Shown: positions 8,148-17,056 of the stretch, in pieces
Layout of the letters: each line of letters begins with the position of its first letter
Numbering within the stretch: position 1 is the stretch's first letter
Notes under the pieces: model-generated
Told to the model about the DNA's origin: nothing
What the model saw: only the letters and a program-made list of their open reading frames with translations
The model's database searches: none
Origin: Clostridia bacterium
GTDB lineage: Bacteria; Bacillota; Clostridia; Acetivibrionales; DSM-2933
Assembly: GCA_026418275.1 (NCBI GenBank)
Contig: JAOABQ010000107.1
Location: 1-59,633 of the forward strand
Length of the DNA stretch: 59,633 nucleotides
Reading direction: 5' to 3'
Position numbers and translations under genes: made by a program

Positions 8148-8882
8148 ATGAGGTTTTTGGAAGAAATTCAAATGAATGCTTTACCACCGCTGCAGACTGT
8201 TTTATATGATGGCTGGGTTTTAAGATTTGCGGACGGTTATACACACAGAGCAAATTCTATAAACCCTTTGTACCAGCCTCTACAAAATGTACATGAGAAG
8301 ATGGACCAATGCGAAATCATTTTTAAGCGTAAAAAATTAATGCCTGCTTATAAAATAACACCGCTAGTTTCTCCTGAGAATTTGGATGAATTGCTTGAAA
8401 GCAGGGGGTATAGGATCATAAACCATACCAGTGTTCAAACTTTAAATTTGTGTAATTTAATAGAGCCGTCGATTGATACAACAATAATATGTTATGATTT
8501 AGAAGAGGATTGGCTCCAACACTATTGCAAGTTTAATTATGTCAATGCGGAAAATAAAACAATACTAAGAAAAATGCTTAACAATTTGACCCCATTAAAG
8601 TTTTTTACTTCCTTACTGGTAAAGAATGAGGTTGTTGCTTGTGGAATGGCAGTATTGGAAAAAGGTTTTGTCGGACTATATAATATTACGGTAAGTGAGG
8701 AACATAGAAATAATGGATATGGCACACAGTTGATTCTCAATATGATTAAAACCGGGAAGAGCCACGGTGCTGAAAATGCGTATTTACAGGTGATGGTGGA
8801 GAACTTGCCAGCTTACCATTTATATAAGAAATTAGGATTCAAGGAAGTATACAAATATCATTACAGAATCTTACGGGATTAA
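8148..8882 (+). CDS. GNAT family N-acetyltransferase (two-part)
   Basis: A 244-residue protein. The N-terminal half begins with PPLQTVLYDGWVLRFADGYT and HRANSINPLY, found in a subgroup of GNAT enzymes with an N-terminal accessory domain. The C-terminal half is the catalytic GNAT fold: GLYNITVSEEHRNNGYGTQL (acetyl-CoA loop) and NLPAYHLYKKLGFKEVYKYH. The substrate is unknown. It has an AAGGAGG ribosome site directly after the perfect inverted repeat at 8082-8125, which may govern its expression. Confidence 0.85.
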   Translation: MRFLEEIQMNALPPLQTVLYDGWVLRFADGYTHRANSINPLYQPLQNVHEKMDQCEIIFKRKKLMPAYKITPLVSPENLDELLESRGYRIINHTSVQTLNLCNLIEPSIDTTIICYDLEEDWLQHYCKFNYVNAENKTILRKMLNNLTPLKFFTSLLVKNEVVACGMAVLEKGFVGLYNITVSEEHRNNGYGTQLILNMIKTGKSHGAENAYLQVMVENLPAYHLYKKLGFKEVYKYHYRILRD

Positions 8883-9261
8883 TACAAAAGGATAAGAAGG
8901 CATGATTGGAGGAAATGGAATGAATAGTTCTTTGAAATACATGAGGATATTCCAAGGGAACTATAGAATCCAACGTTTAAAGTTACCTAGTGCTTTTTAA
9001 CACAACAAATTTTAAGTTTCAAAGTGTTAAAAATGCACTTTCTTTGTTTGCACCTCGCATACCCTAGAAAAGAATTACGTTACGAGGCACTATTATAAAG
9101 TTATAGTTAAACGTTTTTTCTTAAAAGCGTTTATAATTAATGTAAGCGATTCTATATGTCCTTAGCAATAGGCAATTAATTTATCGTTCTATAAAAAAAA
9201 CTCTCCCCACTGAAAACATAAGATTGTATAATAAAATAAAAAGGCTGGAGGAGTATTGGGT
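8883..9261. other. Intergenic region: truncated mini-ORF and 105-bp repeat copy 1
   Basis: At 8920-9000 an ATG with a good GGAGG site opens a 26-codon frame (starts MNSSLKYMRI) whose last codons and stop lie inside repeat copy 1. This is either a short leader or a gene fragment cut by the repeat. The remainder to the next gene is AT-rich, with TATAAT-like sequence just before the AraC gene (GTATAATAAAA near 9225-9240). Confidence 0.4.
8988..9092 (+). repeat. 105-bp two-hairpin repeat, copy 1
   Basis: Runs from TAGTGCTTTTTAACAC to GAGGCACTA. Hairpin 1 pairs AGTGCTTTTTAACAC with GTGTTAAAAATGCACT (one bulge). Hairpin 2 pairs the GCACCTCG arm with CGAGGCAC, with two substitutions that weaken this copy's stem. 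The element ends TAGTGC and GCACTA are inverted repeats of each other. Confidence 0.85.
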
Positions 9262-10134
9262 TTGGATTATACACAAAGAATCATGAAAGTAGTGGATTAT
9301 ATTGAAAGCTATCTATCACAGGGAATTTGTATTGCGGATATATCCAACCAGGTTTATACCGCTCCATACCATCTTCAGAGTATTTTTGCCATGAGCACGG
9401 GTGGTACCTTGGGTGAATATGTAAAAAAAAGAAGGTTGACTGAAGCTGCAAAAAAACTGGTAGATACCAAACTTCCCATTATTGATATCGCCTTAGAGTA
9501 CGGATACAATTCCCAGGAAGCGTTTACACGGGCTTTTAAAAGCCATTTTTCCATGACTCCGGCCAAATACCGAAAAAGAAAAGAGCATGTGCTTTTTTAT
9601 TATAGAAATCCCATTAGGGAAGTTGACATACAGTACTTTCAAATTAACGTGGAGGGCCTAAAGCCCAGAATTATCCGAAAGGAAGCGGTCAAGCTGGTTG
9701 GAATCGGCAGGAATACATCCTATGAAGAAAGTAAAACTGATACCACCTGGCAGGATTTTTATAAAAAAATCCATACAATCAAGGCACCGGAAGAGAGCGG
9801 CTACTTTTGTGTCTGCATTTATGACCCGCAGCTTCAAATTCAGGATATTAGTGTAAACTTTAAATACAGGATCTTTTTTGGTGTTGCCGTGGACAGCTTT
9901 AAGGGTATTCCAAAGGGTTTTGAAACCTATATCCTTCCCGAAGGCGACTATGCATTGTTTTTATGTAAAGCCAACCAAGCCGTTGGTTGGGAGCTTTACC
10001 GTTATATTTTTGGAGAGTGGCTTCCCAAATCCGGTTACCGGGTGAATGGGAATTTTGATTTTGAATATTACCCTAAAGTCTATAATCCGGAGCGTATGGA
10101 GGCTGCGATTCATATTCCCATTCTATCCCCCTGA
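9262..10134 (+). CDS. AraC-type regulator with GyrI-like effector domain (cassette 1)
   Basis: A transcription regulator of about 290 residues. The N-terminal two-helix-turn-helix AraC domain spans residues 1-105 (ICIADISNQVYTAPYHLQSI, KKRRLTEAAKKLVDT, YGYNSQEAFTRAFKSHF, MTPAKYRK). The C-terminal domain (about 125-290) is of the GyrI-like small-molecule-binding type, ending FDFEYYPKVYNPERMEAAIH. I set the start at TTG 9262, because the paralogue at 16184 begins at the equivalent TTG and GGAGG (9247-9251) is suitably spaced; TTG 9256 is also possible. It sits just upstream of an exported isochorismatase-like gene in the same direction, which it probably controls (inference from the repeated arrangement). 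Confidence 0.88.
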   Translation: MDYTQRIMKVVDYIESYLSQGICIADISNQVYTAPYHLQSIFAMSTGGTLGEYVKKRRLTEAAKKLVDTKLPIIDIALEYGYNSQEAFTRAFKSHFSMTPAKYRKRKEHVLFYYRNPIREVDIQYFQINVEGLKPRIIRKEAVKLVGIGRNTSYEESKTDTTWQDFYKKIHTIKAPEESGYFCVCIYDPQLQIQDISVNFKYRIFFGVAVDSFKGIPKGFETYILPEGDYALFLCKANQAVGWELYRYIFGEWLPKSGYRVNGNFDFEYYPKVYNPERMEAAIHIPILSP

Positions 10135-10191
10135 GGCAAAACCACACTTTCTATCAAAATTTTATTGCACAAATACTCTATAATAAGAGTA

Positions 10192-10210
10192 GGCAAAGAC
10201 ATGGTTTGCC
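10192..10210. promoter_or_regulatory. Small inverted repeat upstream of the isochorismatase-like gene
   Basis: GGCAAA-7-TTTGCC (10192-10197/10205-10210) follows a second palindrome, ACTCT-ATAATA-AGAGT, just upstream that contains TATAAT. Both lie between the AraC regulator and the gene it may control, so operator function is possible but not shown. Confidence 0.3.
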
Positions 10211-10281
10211 AATAGAATGTAAACAATGAGCCGGCAAAAATTGTTTTACAAAATCAATTTAAGAATTTAGGAGGGGTAATT

Positions 10282-11562
10282 GTGAAACGCTTTTTGATTA
10301 AAACTCTGGCTATGGTTTTGACTTTTTCATTACTCATTGGTTTTTCGGTAAACGCCTATGCAAAGGAAGCTGCGCCCTGCGGAAAGGATCTACTGAATTC
10401 CCAAAATACCATGCTTTGTATTATTGATGTGCAAAAGATCTATATCCCCGGGTATCCCGGAGCATTATCCGGTCCGATCCCTGGACAGGACATGGAACAG
10501 AAGCTTGCCAACGTAAAAAAAATGATGCAGCTGGCCCAAAGAACCGAATTGAAAACCTTGGTGACTTACGAGTGGAACAATATTGATATGTATGATATGC
10601 CTGAAGACCTGAAAAGTGAGCTTCCGACAAAAAATATTGAGCAGTTCAACAAGGAATATTATGATATTACCAAGAAACCTGAAATCAGTACTGCTTTTGA
10701 TAAGGCAGGCATAAAAAATATCATTGTATGCGGTGCAGAAACAGATGTTTGCGTTCTTCAGTCGGTAATGGGACTTATCAAAAAGGGATTTAACGTATTT
10801 TTGGCAGACGATGCTACTTACACCAGCACTACATTAAATAGTCCGGCGTTAAAGAGAATGGAACTGGCAGGAGCACGTTTGGTAAAAACCGAAGATGTGG
10901 TTAAATCTGTGGAAGGCTTCGGCAAACTGGATTATTACAAAAATCCGGGTAAGGATAAAAACTATATTGACATGGTAGCATCAAAGGAAGCCATTGTAGT
11001 GGCAAACTTTGATGATGAATCCTTTGAAGCGGTCAATGACCCTAAAAAGGACGCAAAGCTTTTAAGGATCCAACATCTATCCCAATATGCTGAAATCCTG
11101 GATATGCCCGCTTATTTCATCTATGACGGAAGTATTGAAAAGGTAAAGCCCTATTTAAATAATGCATCTCAGGTTCATTTTATCAAAGCGGAAAAGTCCA
11201 TTCAAAAAAGTCTGAAGGACGTGATGAAGTCCTTGAAGGAACAAAACATTACTCAGGTCGCTGTAGGCGGAATCGATGAAAAGAACATTACGTTTGATGC
11301 TGCAAAAGCTTTTGAAAACAACCGCTTCGACGTTCACTTTTTAGAAGACAGCGTATTTGAAACCGGAGGTGTCCAAGATAAGGATTTGAACAGTTTATAC
11401 AGGCATCAAGTGATTCCATCATCCCTTAAGATATTCTTTTATGATACCACCGAGCATATTACTACTGTACCTGCAGCCTGGCTTGACAGAATGATCCCCA
11501 AATACGAGCAAGGGCTCGTTGTTTGGGTAGATCTTCTCCCCTTTGTAAAAGATTCTCAATAG
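10282..11562 (+). CDS. Exported tandem isochorismatase-like hydrolase (cassette 1)
   Basis: A 426-residue protein with a signal peptide (residues 1-27, cleavage after AYA) and two isochorismatase-fold halves. The first (about 40-200) keeps the cysteine-hydrolase triad: D49 in LCIIDVQ, K132 in ITKKPEISTAF, and C157 in CGAETDVCVLQS. The second half (about 220-425) retains strand patterns (AIVVANFDDESFEAV, QVAVGGIDEKNITFDAAKAF) but has no cysteine at the equivalent place, so it looks degenerate. The substrate is unknown; relatives cleave isochorismate, nicotinamide or N-carbamoyl compounds, mostly in the cytosol, so export is unusual. GTG start with an AGGAGGGG site. A close paralogue lies at 17272, also behind an AraC regulator. 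Confidence 0.85.
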   Translation: MKRFLIKTLAMVLTFSLLIGFSVNAYAKEAAPCGKDLLNSQNTMLCIIDVQKIYIPGYPGALSGPIPGQDMEQKLANVKKMMQLAQRTELKTLVTYEWNNIDMYDMPEDLKSELPTKNIEQFNKEYYDITKKPEISTAFDKAGIKNIIVCGAETDVCVLQSVMGLIKKGFNVFLADDATYTSTTLNSPALKRMELAGARLVKTEDVVKSVEGFGKLDYYKNPGKDKNYIDMVASKEAIVVANFDDESFEAVNDPKKDAKLLRIQHLSQYAEILDMPAYFIYDGSIEKVKPYLNNASQVHFIKAEKSIQKSLKDVMKSLKEQNITQVAVGGIDEKNITFDAAKAFENNRFDVHFLEDSVFETGGVQDKDLNSLYRHQVIPSSLKIFFYDTTEHITTVPAAWLDRMIPKYEQGLVVWVDLLPFVKDSQ

Positions 11563-11578
11563 GGTTTAGGGCCTAACG

Positions 11579-11620
11579 ATAAAAGGGATTGAAGCGTTTT
11601 CGCTTCAATCTCTTTTATTA
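11579..11620 (+). terminator. Strong intrinsic terminator after cassette 1
   Basis: An 18-bp stem with one mismatch/wobble, ATAAAAGGGATTGAAGCG / CGCTTCAATCTCTTTTAT, around a TTTT loop. The 3' arm ends in TTTTATTATG. Confidence 0.9.
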
Positions 11621-11704
11621 TGTACACCCTCTTTCAAGACCTCGCAGAGAAGTTTCTAACCTGTGAAGAAGTTAGCTTCTCCTGATTAACCTTACAACGA
11701 TTAA

Positions 11705-11872
11705 GCCCCTTCATGCAATAATATCGCAGCAATATATAAAGATTTGGGCGATTTTGAGAAGGCTATGGTGCACTATCGGCATGTACTTGAGACATGTGAG
11801 AAAATGTTTTTATTTGATGCAATCGGTTTAGGTGTGTGTTTCGTGTTAAAAATAAATGCTTTCTTTTTCTAA
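11705..11872 (+). pseudogene. Remnant of a TPR-repeat protein
   Basis: With no start codon, this frame reads NIAAIYKDLGDFEKAMVHYR and continues HVLETCEKM, a near-perfect tetratricopeptide repeat (A-x-IY-x-x-LGD-x-x-KA-x-x-HY). It then drifts into non-TPR sequence and stops at 11872. A TAA precedes it in frame at 11702. It is best read as a decayed fragment of a larger TPR gene, for example a diguanylate cyclase or regulator with TPRs. Confidence 0.5.
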
Positions 11873-11971
11873 TTGATTCATATCCTATAGTATAGTATGA
11901 TAGGCGTAAAGTCAGGATATAGACATGGGGTCTGATTACTTAAATCAATTATGCTTTTGAGGAGGATAATG

Positions 11972-12922
11972 ATGTATTATATAGGAATAGATCTTGGAGG
12001 AACGAAAGTTGCTGTAGGCATCGTGAACGAAGAAGGCATGATTGTCCATAAGGACAGTGTACCGACAAAAAGAGAGCGGGATTATGCTGAAATTATTGCA
12101 GATATCGGTGAGCTTATCTTAAAAGTAGTTAAAGGTTCGGGAATTGATGCCAGTAAGATTGCCAGTATTGGACTAGGGGCACCCGGGACACCAAATAACA
12201 AGGACGGCACCTTGATATATTGCAGCAATTTGAAATATAGAAATGCGCCGGTGAGGGCTGATCTTCAGAGATACTTGAATTTACCGGTATATATTGAGAA
12301 TGACGCCAATTGTGCTGCGTTGGCCGAATGTGTTGCAGGTGCGGCAAAAGGAACACAGCACTCCATTACAATTACCCTTGGAACAGGTGTTGGAGGCGGC
12401 GTTATCATTAATGGAAGAATTTACAGCGGGTTTAATAATGCGGCTGCAGAGCTTGGACATATGGTTATTGTTTCGGATGGAGAATTTTGCGGGTGTGGCA
12501 GAAGGGGATGCTGGGAGGCGTATGCATCGGCAACTGCGCTCATAAGACAAACCCAGTTTGCTGCAAAAAAATATCCGGATTCACTTGTTAATAACCTGGT
12601 AAATGGGGATATGACTAGGATTGATGCCAAAACAGCCTTTGATGCAGCCAAGCAGGGGGATGAAATTGGCTTGAAAGTAGTAAGGGATTATATAAAATAT
12701 CTTGCAGAAGGGTTAACCGATGTAATTAATGCTTTTCAGCCCGAAGTGGTTGTGATCGGCGGCGGTGTTTGCAAAGAGGGGGAATACCTGTTAGGCCCCT
12801 TAAGGGAAATTATTGCAAGGGATGTTTACTGTAAAGATGTTCCGCAAACACAAATTAAAGTTGCGCAAATGGGAAATGATGCCGGAATTGTGGGTGCGGC
12901 AATGCTTGGAAGGAATTTATGA
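11972..12922 (+). CDS. glk: ROK-family glucokinase
   Basis: Phosphorylates glucose using ATP at the entry to glycolysis, fitting an organism living on cellodextrins or glucose. The 316-residue product has the phosphate-binding DLGGTK (residues 7-12), catalytic D111 in IENDANCAALAE, GTGVGGGVIING, and the ROK zinc site H163 with C173/C175/C180 (LGHMVIVSDG, CGCGRRGCWE). The start is ATG 11972, six bases after GAGGAGG; upstream ATGs at 11951 and 11969 are in frame but badly placed. Its TGA overlaps the truA ATG (ATGA). Some ROK kinases use other hexoses, but the WEAYASATAL segment is typical of glucokinases. Confidence 0.88.
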   Translation: MYYIGIDLGGTKVAVGIVNEEGMIVHKDSVPTKRERDYAEIIADIGELILKVVKGSGIDASKIASIGLGAPGTPNNKDGTLIYCSNLKYRNAPVRADLQRYLNLPVYIENDANCAALAECVAGAAKGTQHSITITLGTGVGGGVIINGRIYSGFNNAAAELGHMVIVSDGEFCGCGRRGCWEAYASATALIRQTQFAAKKYPDSLVNNLVNGDMTRIDAKTAFDAAKQGDEIGLKVVRDYIKYLAEGLTDVINAFQPEVVVIGGGVCKEGEYLLGPLREIIARDVYCKDVPQTQIKVAQMGNDAGIVGAAMLGRNL

Positions 12923-13653
12923 GAAATATTAAACTTGTGATTGAATATGACGGTACAAATTATCATGGATGGCAGAGCCAAAATAATGCGGTTACTGTTC
13001 AGGATACAGTAAAAAAGGCCATTCGGGAGCTCACCGGGGCAGAGTGCAATCTGACCGGTGCAAGCAGGACGGATTTTGGGGTTCATGCATTGGGACAGGT
13101 TGCCAACTTTACCACAGAATCTTCTGTTCCTCCCAGTAAATTTTGTTATGCTTTAAACAATTTACTGCCTTTAGATGTAGCCATCCGGCATTCAGAAGAA
13201 GTGAGCATGGATTTTCATGCAAGATTTTCTTCCAAAGGGAAGAAATACAGGTATTTGATTTACAATGCTTCCCAACGGTCCGCTCTGATGCGTACCCGGG
13301 CTTTTTATGTTCCCTACCGTTTGAATTTTGAGACTATGGAAAAGGCTGCGCAAGCGTTTTTAGGCCGGCATGATTTTACGGCGTTCAGGGCAAGCGGTAG
13401 TGACACCAAGACTTCGGAAAGAACAATTACAGGTGTTTCACTTGTTAGAAACGGTGATCTGATTGAGTTTGAAATTGCCGGAGATGGTTTTTTATATAAT
13501 ATGGTTAGGATTATAGTAGGTACCTTGGTAGATGTAGGGATCGGAAAGATTCCTTATAACGGCATACCGGAAATTATAGAGGAGAAGAACCGCCGTAAAG
13601 CTGGAAGGACAGCACCGCCGCAAGGGTTATATCTTGTGGAGGTATATTATTAG
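12919..13653 (+). CDS. truA: tRNA pseudouridine(38-40) synthase
   Basis: Isomerises uridines 38-40 in the tRNA anticodon arm. The 244-residue length is normal. The catalytic aspartate is D52 in GASRTDFGVHALGQ; FHARFSSKGKKYRYLIYN and FEIAGDGFLYNMVRIIVGTL are the expected core motifs, and the C terminus AGRTAPPQGLYLVEVYY is diagnostic. It overlaps glk by four bases and is followed by a terminator, so glk-truA is a two-gene operon. Confidence 0.96.
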   Translation: MRNIKLVIEYDGTNYHGWQSQNNAVTVQDTVKKAIRELTGAECNLTGASRTDFGVHALGQVANFTTESSVPPSKFCYALNNLLPLDVAIRHSEEVSMDFHARFSSKGKKYRYLIYNASQRSALMRTRAFYVPYRLNFETMEKAAQAFLGRHDFTAFRASGSDTKTSERTITGVSLVRNGDLIEFEIAGDGFLYNMVRIIVGTLVDVGIGKIPYNGIPEIIEEKNRRKAGRTAPPQGLYLVEVYY

Positions 13654-13710
13654 AAGTAACCTAAGCCTTAAAAAAGTATAATGATAAAATAAGTTATAAC
13701 CTTATCCTTA

Positions 13711-13753
13711 AAAGCCAGATTGGACCTCGGCAGTGGTTCGGTCTGGCTTTAAT
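13711..13753 (+). terminator. Intrinsic terminator after truA
   Basis: AAAGCCAGA pairs with TCTGGCTTT, extended inward by GGACC/GGTT-type pairs around a CTCGGCAGT loop. The 3' arm ends in TTTAAT. Confidence 0.75.
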
Positions 13754-13919
13754 AATGGAGAAGAATCGCTTTAGCATTAAAACGTGAAGGGGTTACTCTT
13801 TATTCTGCCAAAGGAATATAGTAAATAACAAGATAGACAATTTTTAAATTTGCCCAATGCTTTATAATATAATCATAATGGGTTATAGCGCTTTAATTAC
13901 TATATTTGGGGGGAAAGGT

Positions 13920-15923
13920 ATGAAAAAAAGAAATAACTGGCGTATTGTAGCTGGTTTATGTGTATTAACCATGTTGTGCAGCTTTTTCTCTGTCGGATTC
14001 ACCGGAGTACAAGCTGCCGGAGCAGAGGGTTTAAAGGAATCAACTGCCGTACGTCAAATTGCTGAATGGAAAACGGGTCAAGCATATGCTGTTGGCGATC
14101 TGGTTAGTTTCAATGGCAGCATTTATAAGTGTACAATTCCACACACCGGTCAAGTAGGCTGGGAGCCTGGCATTGCCCAAAGTTTGTGGGAAAAGCAATC
14201 GGGCAATACGACACCGGTAGCCACGAATACACCTACACCGACAAATTCGCCGACACCAAATACAACTGGTCTTAAGATTGTAGGCTTTATATTACCGGAC
14301 TTTGTGTATGATTCTTCTGTGGGAAGCATTGTGAAATCCGGATTCAAAGTGGAAATTACTGAAAAAGGAATAGCTGCTCAAACAGATGCAAAAGGATACT
14401 TTGAATTGCAGGGTTTGTCACAAAGTACTTCTGCGGTTACTTTAAAGATATCCAAGGATAACTATCTTCAAAGAACCATCAAAAATGTAATCATATCAGG
14501 CAATTTGCAAATTGGTTCCGAAAGCCAACCGGTACCTATGTGGGCTGGAGATATGCTGATAGGCGGTACACAGGATAAAGCGATCAACATGTCGGATATT
14601 GTGGAACTGATCAATTACTTCAATACATCCAAAGGGGATGGCAAGTATAACGAGGGTGCGGACTTAAATAAGGACAATGCAGTCAATATGTCGGATATCT
14701 TGATCGTTATTCAGCATTTTAATACGTCCGAGGGAGATTATCCTTTGGTAACACCTGTTGTTATTAGCACGCCTATACCTGCGACAAATACGCCTACACC
14801 TACGACAACAACTACAGTGACAGCTACGCCTACACCGTCAACAACACCTGGAAATGACAATGAATTAAAGGTAGGTCAAAGCCGTGTACTCACCGATGCA
14901 CAGATTCAATCATTATGGAGCGGCATTGATCCTAAATTTAGTCCGGATAACGCGGCAGCATCAGTGCAGCAGGCATTATCAAAAACCCAGTACGAGGAAT
15001 TGTTCCCTATGCGGATCGGGTCTTCTGAGTGGCACAGCTTTGCAAAGGGCCAATCCTATTACAAGGCAAATCAGACCGATTATTATTCTTATGACAACTT
15101 TATTGCAGCAGTAAGAGATGTAGCCAATATTAAATACAAAATAGTATACCGTCAAGGCAGTCGTTGGTTACAACGGTTGTACCGTTTGGATAAAGCACAG
15201 AAAAAGGAAACTATGCTTTTTGAAACACAAGGGTTCAACGATGATTGGGTGATGAATAGACCCCTTGAAATTTTTGTTTATGATTTCGGAGCATTCCTGA
15301 AAGAAGGAGTAGAAAAAGACCGCAAGCGTGAGTTGGCAGGATTTTTAGCCAATATTGCCCATGAAACAGGAGGCGGTTGGGCTACTGCGCCAGGCGGTAT
15401 GTTACGCTGGGGTCTATATTGGAATGAAGAGGTTAGCTACATAAACAGCAGCTCGGTGGGTTATGTGGATGGTGCAAACAAAGACTATCCGGCTGTTTCG
15501 GGTAAATCCTATCATGGACGCGGCCCGATTCAATTAAGCTGGAACTATAATTACGGCTTGTTCAGTTCAATTATTTTCGGAGACAAAAATATTCTTCTGC
15601 AGGAGCCTGAAAGGGTCACACAGGATGGAAAGCTTGGTTTTATGACAGCAATGTTATTCTGGATGACGCCTCAATCACCAAAGCCTTCCTGCCATGATAT
15701 CATGGTAGGAAACTGGATTCCGACCGCAGAAGAGAAAGCAAAAGGTTTGACGCCTTGCTTTGGAGCAACCATTATGGTTATTAATGGCGGTTTAGAAGGG
15801 AACTTAAGTGAAAGTGACTACCGTGTAGGCCGCCGTGCCGGACACTATAGAGATATTACCGGTAAAATGGGTGTAGATATAGCCGGTGAAAAAGTGGATA
15901 CTTTAGGGATGCAGCAGTTTTAA
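13920..15923 (+). CDS. Cellulosomal GH19 chitinase: CBM, X-dockerin, GH19
   Basis: A secreted 667-residue chitinase. Order: signal peptide (1-33); CBM5/12-like chitin-binding module (about 45-92, AEWKTGQAYAVGDLVSF, YKCTIPHTG); Thr/Pro linker; an X-module/carboxypeptidase-regulatory-like beta-sandwich (118-207); a dockerin (about 210-274); a second TPTP linker; and a GH19 catalytic domain (about 315-667). GH19 hallmarks are E482 in NIAHETGGG, the second acidic region GLYWNEEVSY, and SYHGRGPIQLSWNYNYG. The dockerin's second calcium loop (ADLNKDNAVNMSD) is canonical; the first (IGGTQDKAINMSD) lacks the first Asp. The X-plus-dockerin pairing resembles type-II-like dockerins, which may dock to cell-surface cohesins. 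ATG 13920 follows GGGGGGAAAGG; the longer frame from 13857 would spoil the signal peptide. The dockerin is internal, not at an end. Confidence 0.93.
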   Translation: MKKRNNWRIVAGLCVLTMLCSFFSVGFTGVQAAGAEGLKESTAVRQIAEWKTGQAYAVGDLVSFNGSIYKCTIPHTGQVGWEPGIAQSLWEKQSGNTTPVATNTPTPTNSPTPNTTGLKIVGFILPDFVYDSSVGSIVKSGFKVEITEKGIAAQTDAKGYFELQGLSQSTSAVTLKISKDNYLQRTIKNVIISGNLQIGSESQPVPMWAGDMLIGGTQDKAINMSDIVELINYFNTSKGDGKYNEGADLNKDNAVNMSDILIVIQHFNTSEGDYPLVTPVVISTPIPATNTPTPTTTTTVTATPTPSTTPGNDNELKVGQSRVLTDAQIQSLWSGIDPKFSPDNAAASVQQALSKTQYEELFPMRIGSSEWHSFAKGQSYYKANQTDYYSYDNFIAAVRDVANIKYKIVYRQGSRWLQRLYRLDKAQKKETMLFETQGFNDDWVMNRPLEIFVYDFGAFLKEGVEKDRKRELAGFLANIAHETGGGWATAPGGMLRWGLYWNEEVSYINSSSVGYVDGANKDYPAVSGKSYHGRGPIQLSWNYNYGLFSSIIFGDKNILLQEPERVTQDGKLGFMTAMLFWMTPQSPKPSCHDIMVGNWIPTAEEKAKGLTPCFGATIMVINGGLEGNLSESDYRVGRRAGHYRDITGKMGVDIAGEKVDTLGMQQF

Positions 15924-15940
15924 AAGTCTGCATTAAACTG

Positions 15941-15982
15941 GGGGGTCTCACAAGTACTGTTTTGTGCTTGCGAGACCCCCTT
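15941..15982 (+). terminator. Intrinsic terminator after the chitinase gene
   Basis: GGGGGTCTC pairs with GAGACCCCC, extended by CAAG/CTTG after one mismatch, followed by TTCTGT. Confidence 0.8.
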
Positions 15983-16183
15983 CTGTATATAGTGGAAAGT
16001 GGGCAGCCATTTAAAAGCTATAGTATAGACTTTTGTTTAGATCTGTCGTAACATGGTTAATAGATAACCGCAAATAAAATGAGTGATTTCTAAAGTGAGT
16101 GAAGTATTTATGGTAAATGATAGTTTGCAAGCTTTTTAGATATGGCTATTTATAGATAATTGAGAACAGATGAGGTGGGAAGG

Positions 16184-17056
16184 TTGGAATACAAAAGGGA
16201 AATCCTTGCGGCAATTGACTATATAGAAAAAAAACTGACTGAAAAGATCACCGTGGAAGACATCTCCTCTCGTATTTATATTAGTGTTTATCACCTTCAC
16301 AGTATATTTCTTGCCGGAACCGGAGGGAGTATTGGAGAATATATAAAAAAAAGAAGGCTTACCGAAGCTGCCATCAAGCTTATAGATACCCAAATACCTA
16401 TTTTGGAGATTGCGCTGGAATACTGCTACAACTCTCAGGAGGCGTTTACAAGAGCATTTAAAAGCCATTATGGGGTTACCCCCTTTAAATACAGGATGGA
16501 GGGGAATCATAGACTCTATTGCCATCGGTTTCGCATTTCCGAAGGGGATTTAATCCATCATGCTCAGAGAGGAATCTCTCAGGTTCCGGAAATCATAACC
16601 ATTGGGGAAATTCATCTTGTGGGTTTATCCGGCGAGTCTTCTTATCAGGACAGCCGGATCCAAAATATCTGGGACAACTTTAATGAGAAATACGATCAAC
16701 TGGCTTTGCCCAAAAACAACTCCTTTTACTCCGTTTGCACTTACCAGCCAAATTTAAAAATAAATGAAATTTCTACTGACTTTGCGTATACGCTTTTTAT
16801 CGGCGTGGAACAAAAAAGCCTGGCAAAAGTACCGGAAGGGTTTATACTGTATACCATTCCAAGCGGAAAGTATGCGGTTTTTAAACATATTGGGGATGTG
16901 CCGAGTTTTTCTGAAACTTATAGGTATATCTTTTCGGAATGGATTCCCAAATCCTGTTACGAAGTGAGCAGTAACTTTGACTTTGAATATTACAAAAAGC
17001 GCTTTACATACAAAGATAAACGGATAGAAGGATGCATCCACGTGCCTATAAAATAA
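16184..17056 (+). CDS. AraC-type regulator with GyrI-like effector domain (cassette 2)
   Basis: A paralogue of the regulator at 9262, about 290 residues with the same two-part layout. The AraC DNA-binding domain reads KKRRLTEAAIKLIDT, YCYNSQEAFTRAFKSHY and VTPFKYR; the GyrI-like ligand-binding domain ends SSNFDFEYYKKRFTY and EGCIHVPIK. I chose TTG 16184, since alignment of LEYKREILAAIDYIE with LDYTQRIMKVVDYIE of the paralogue starts there and GAGGTGG lies just upstream; TTG 16160 would add eight residues. The DNA-recognition helices are nearly identical between the two, so they may share operators, while the effector domains differ more. Confidence 0.87.
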   Translation: MEYKREILAAIDYIEKKLTEKITVEDISSRIYISVYHLHSIFLAGTGGSIGEYIKKRRLTEAAIKLIDTQIPILEIALEYCYNSQEAFTRAFKSHYGVTPFKYRMEGNHRLYCHRFRISEGDLIHHAQRGISQVPEIITIGEIHLVGLSGESSYQDSRIQNIWDNFNEKYDQLALPKNNSFYSVCTYQPNLKINEISTDFAYTLFIGVEQKSLAKVPEGFILYTIPSGKYAVFKHIGDVPSFSETYRYIFSEWIPKSCYEVSSNFDFEYYKKRFTYKDKRIEGCIHVPIK

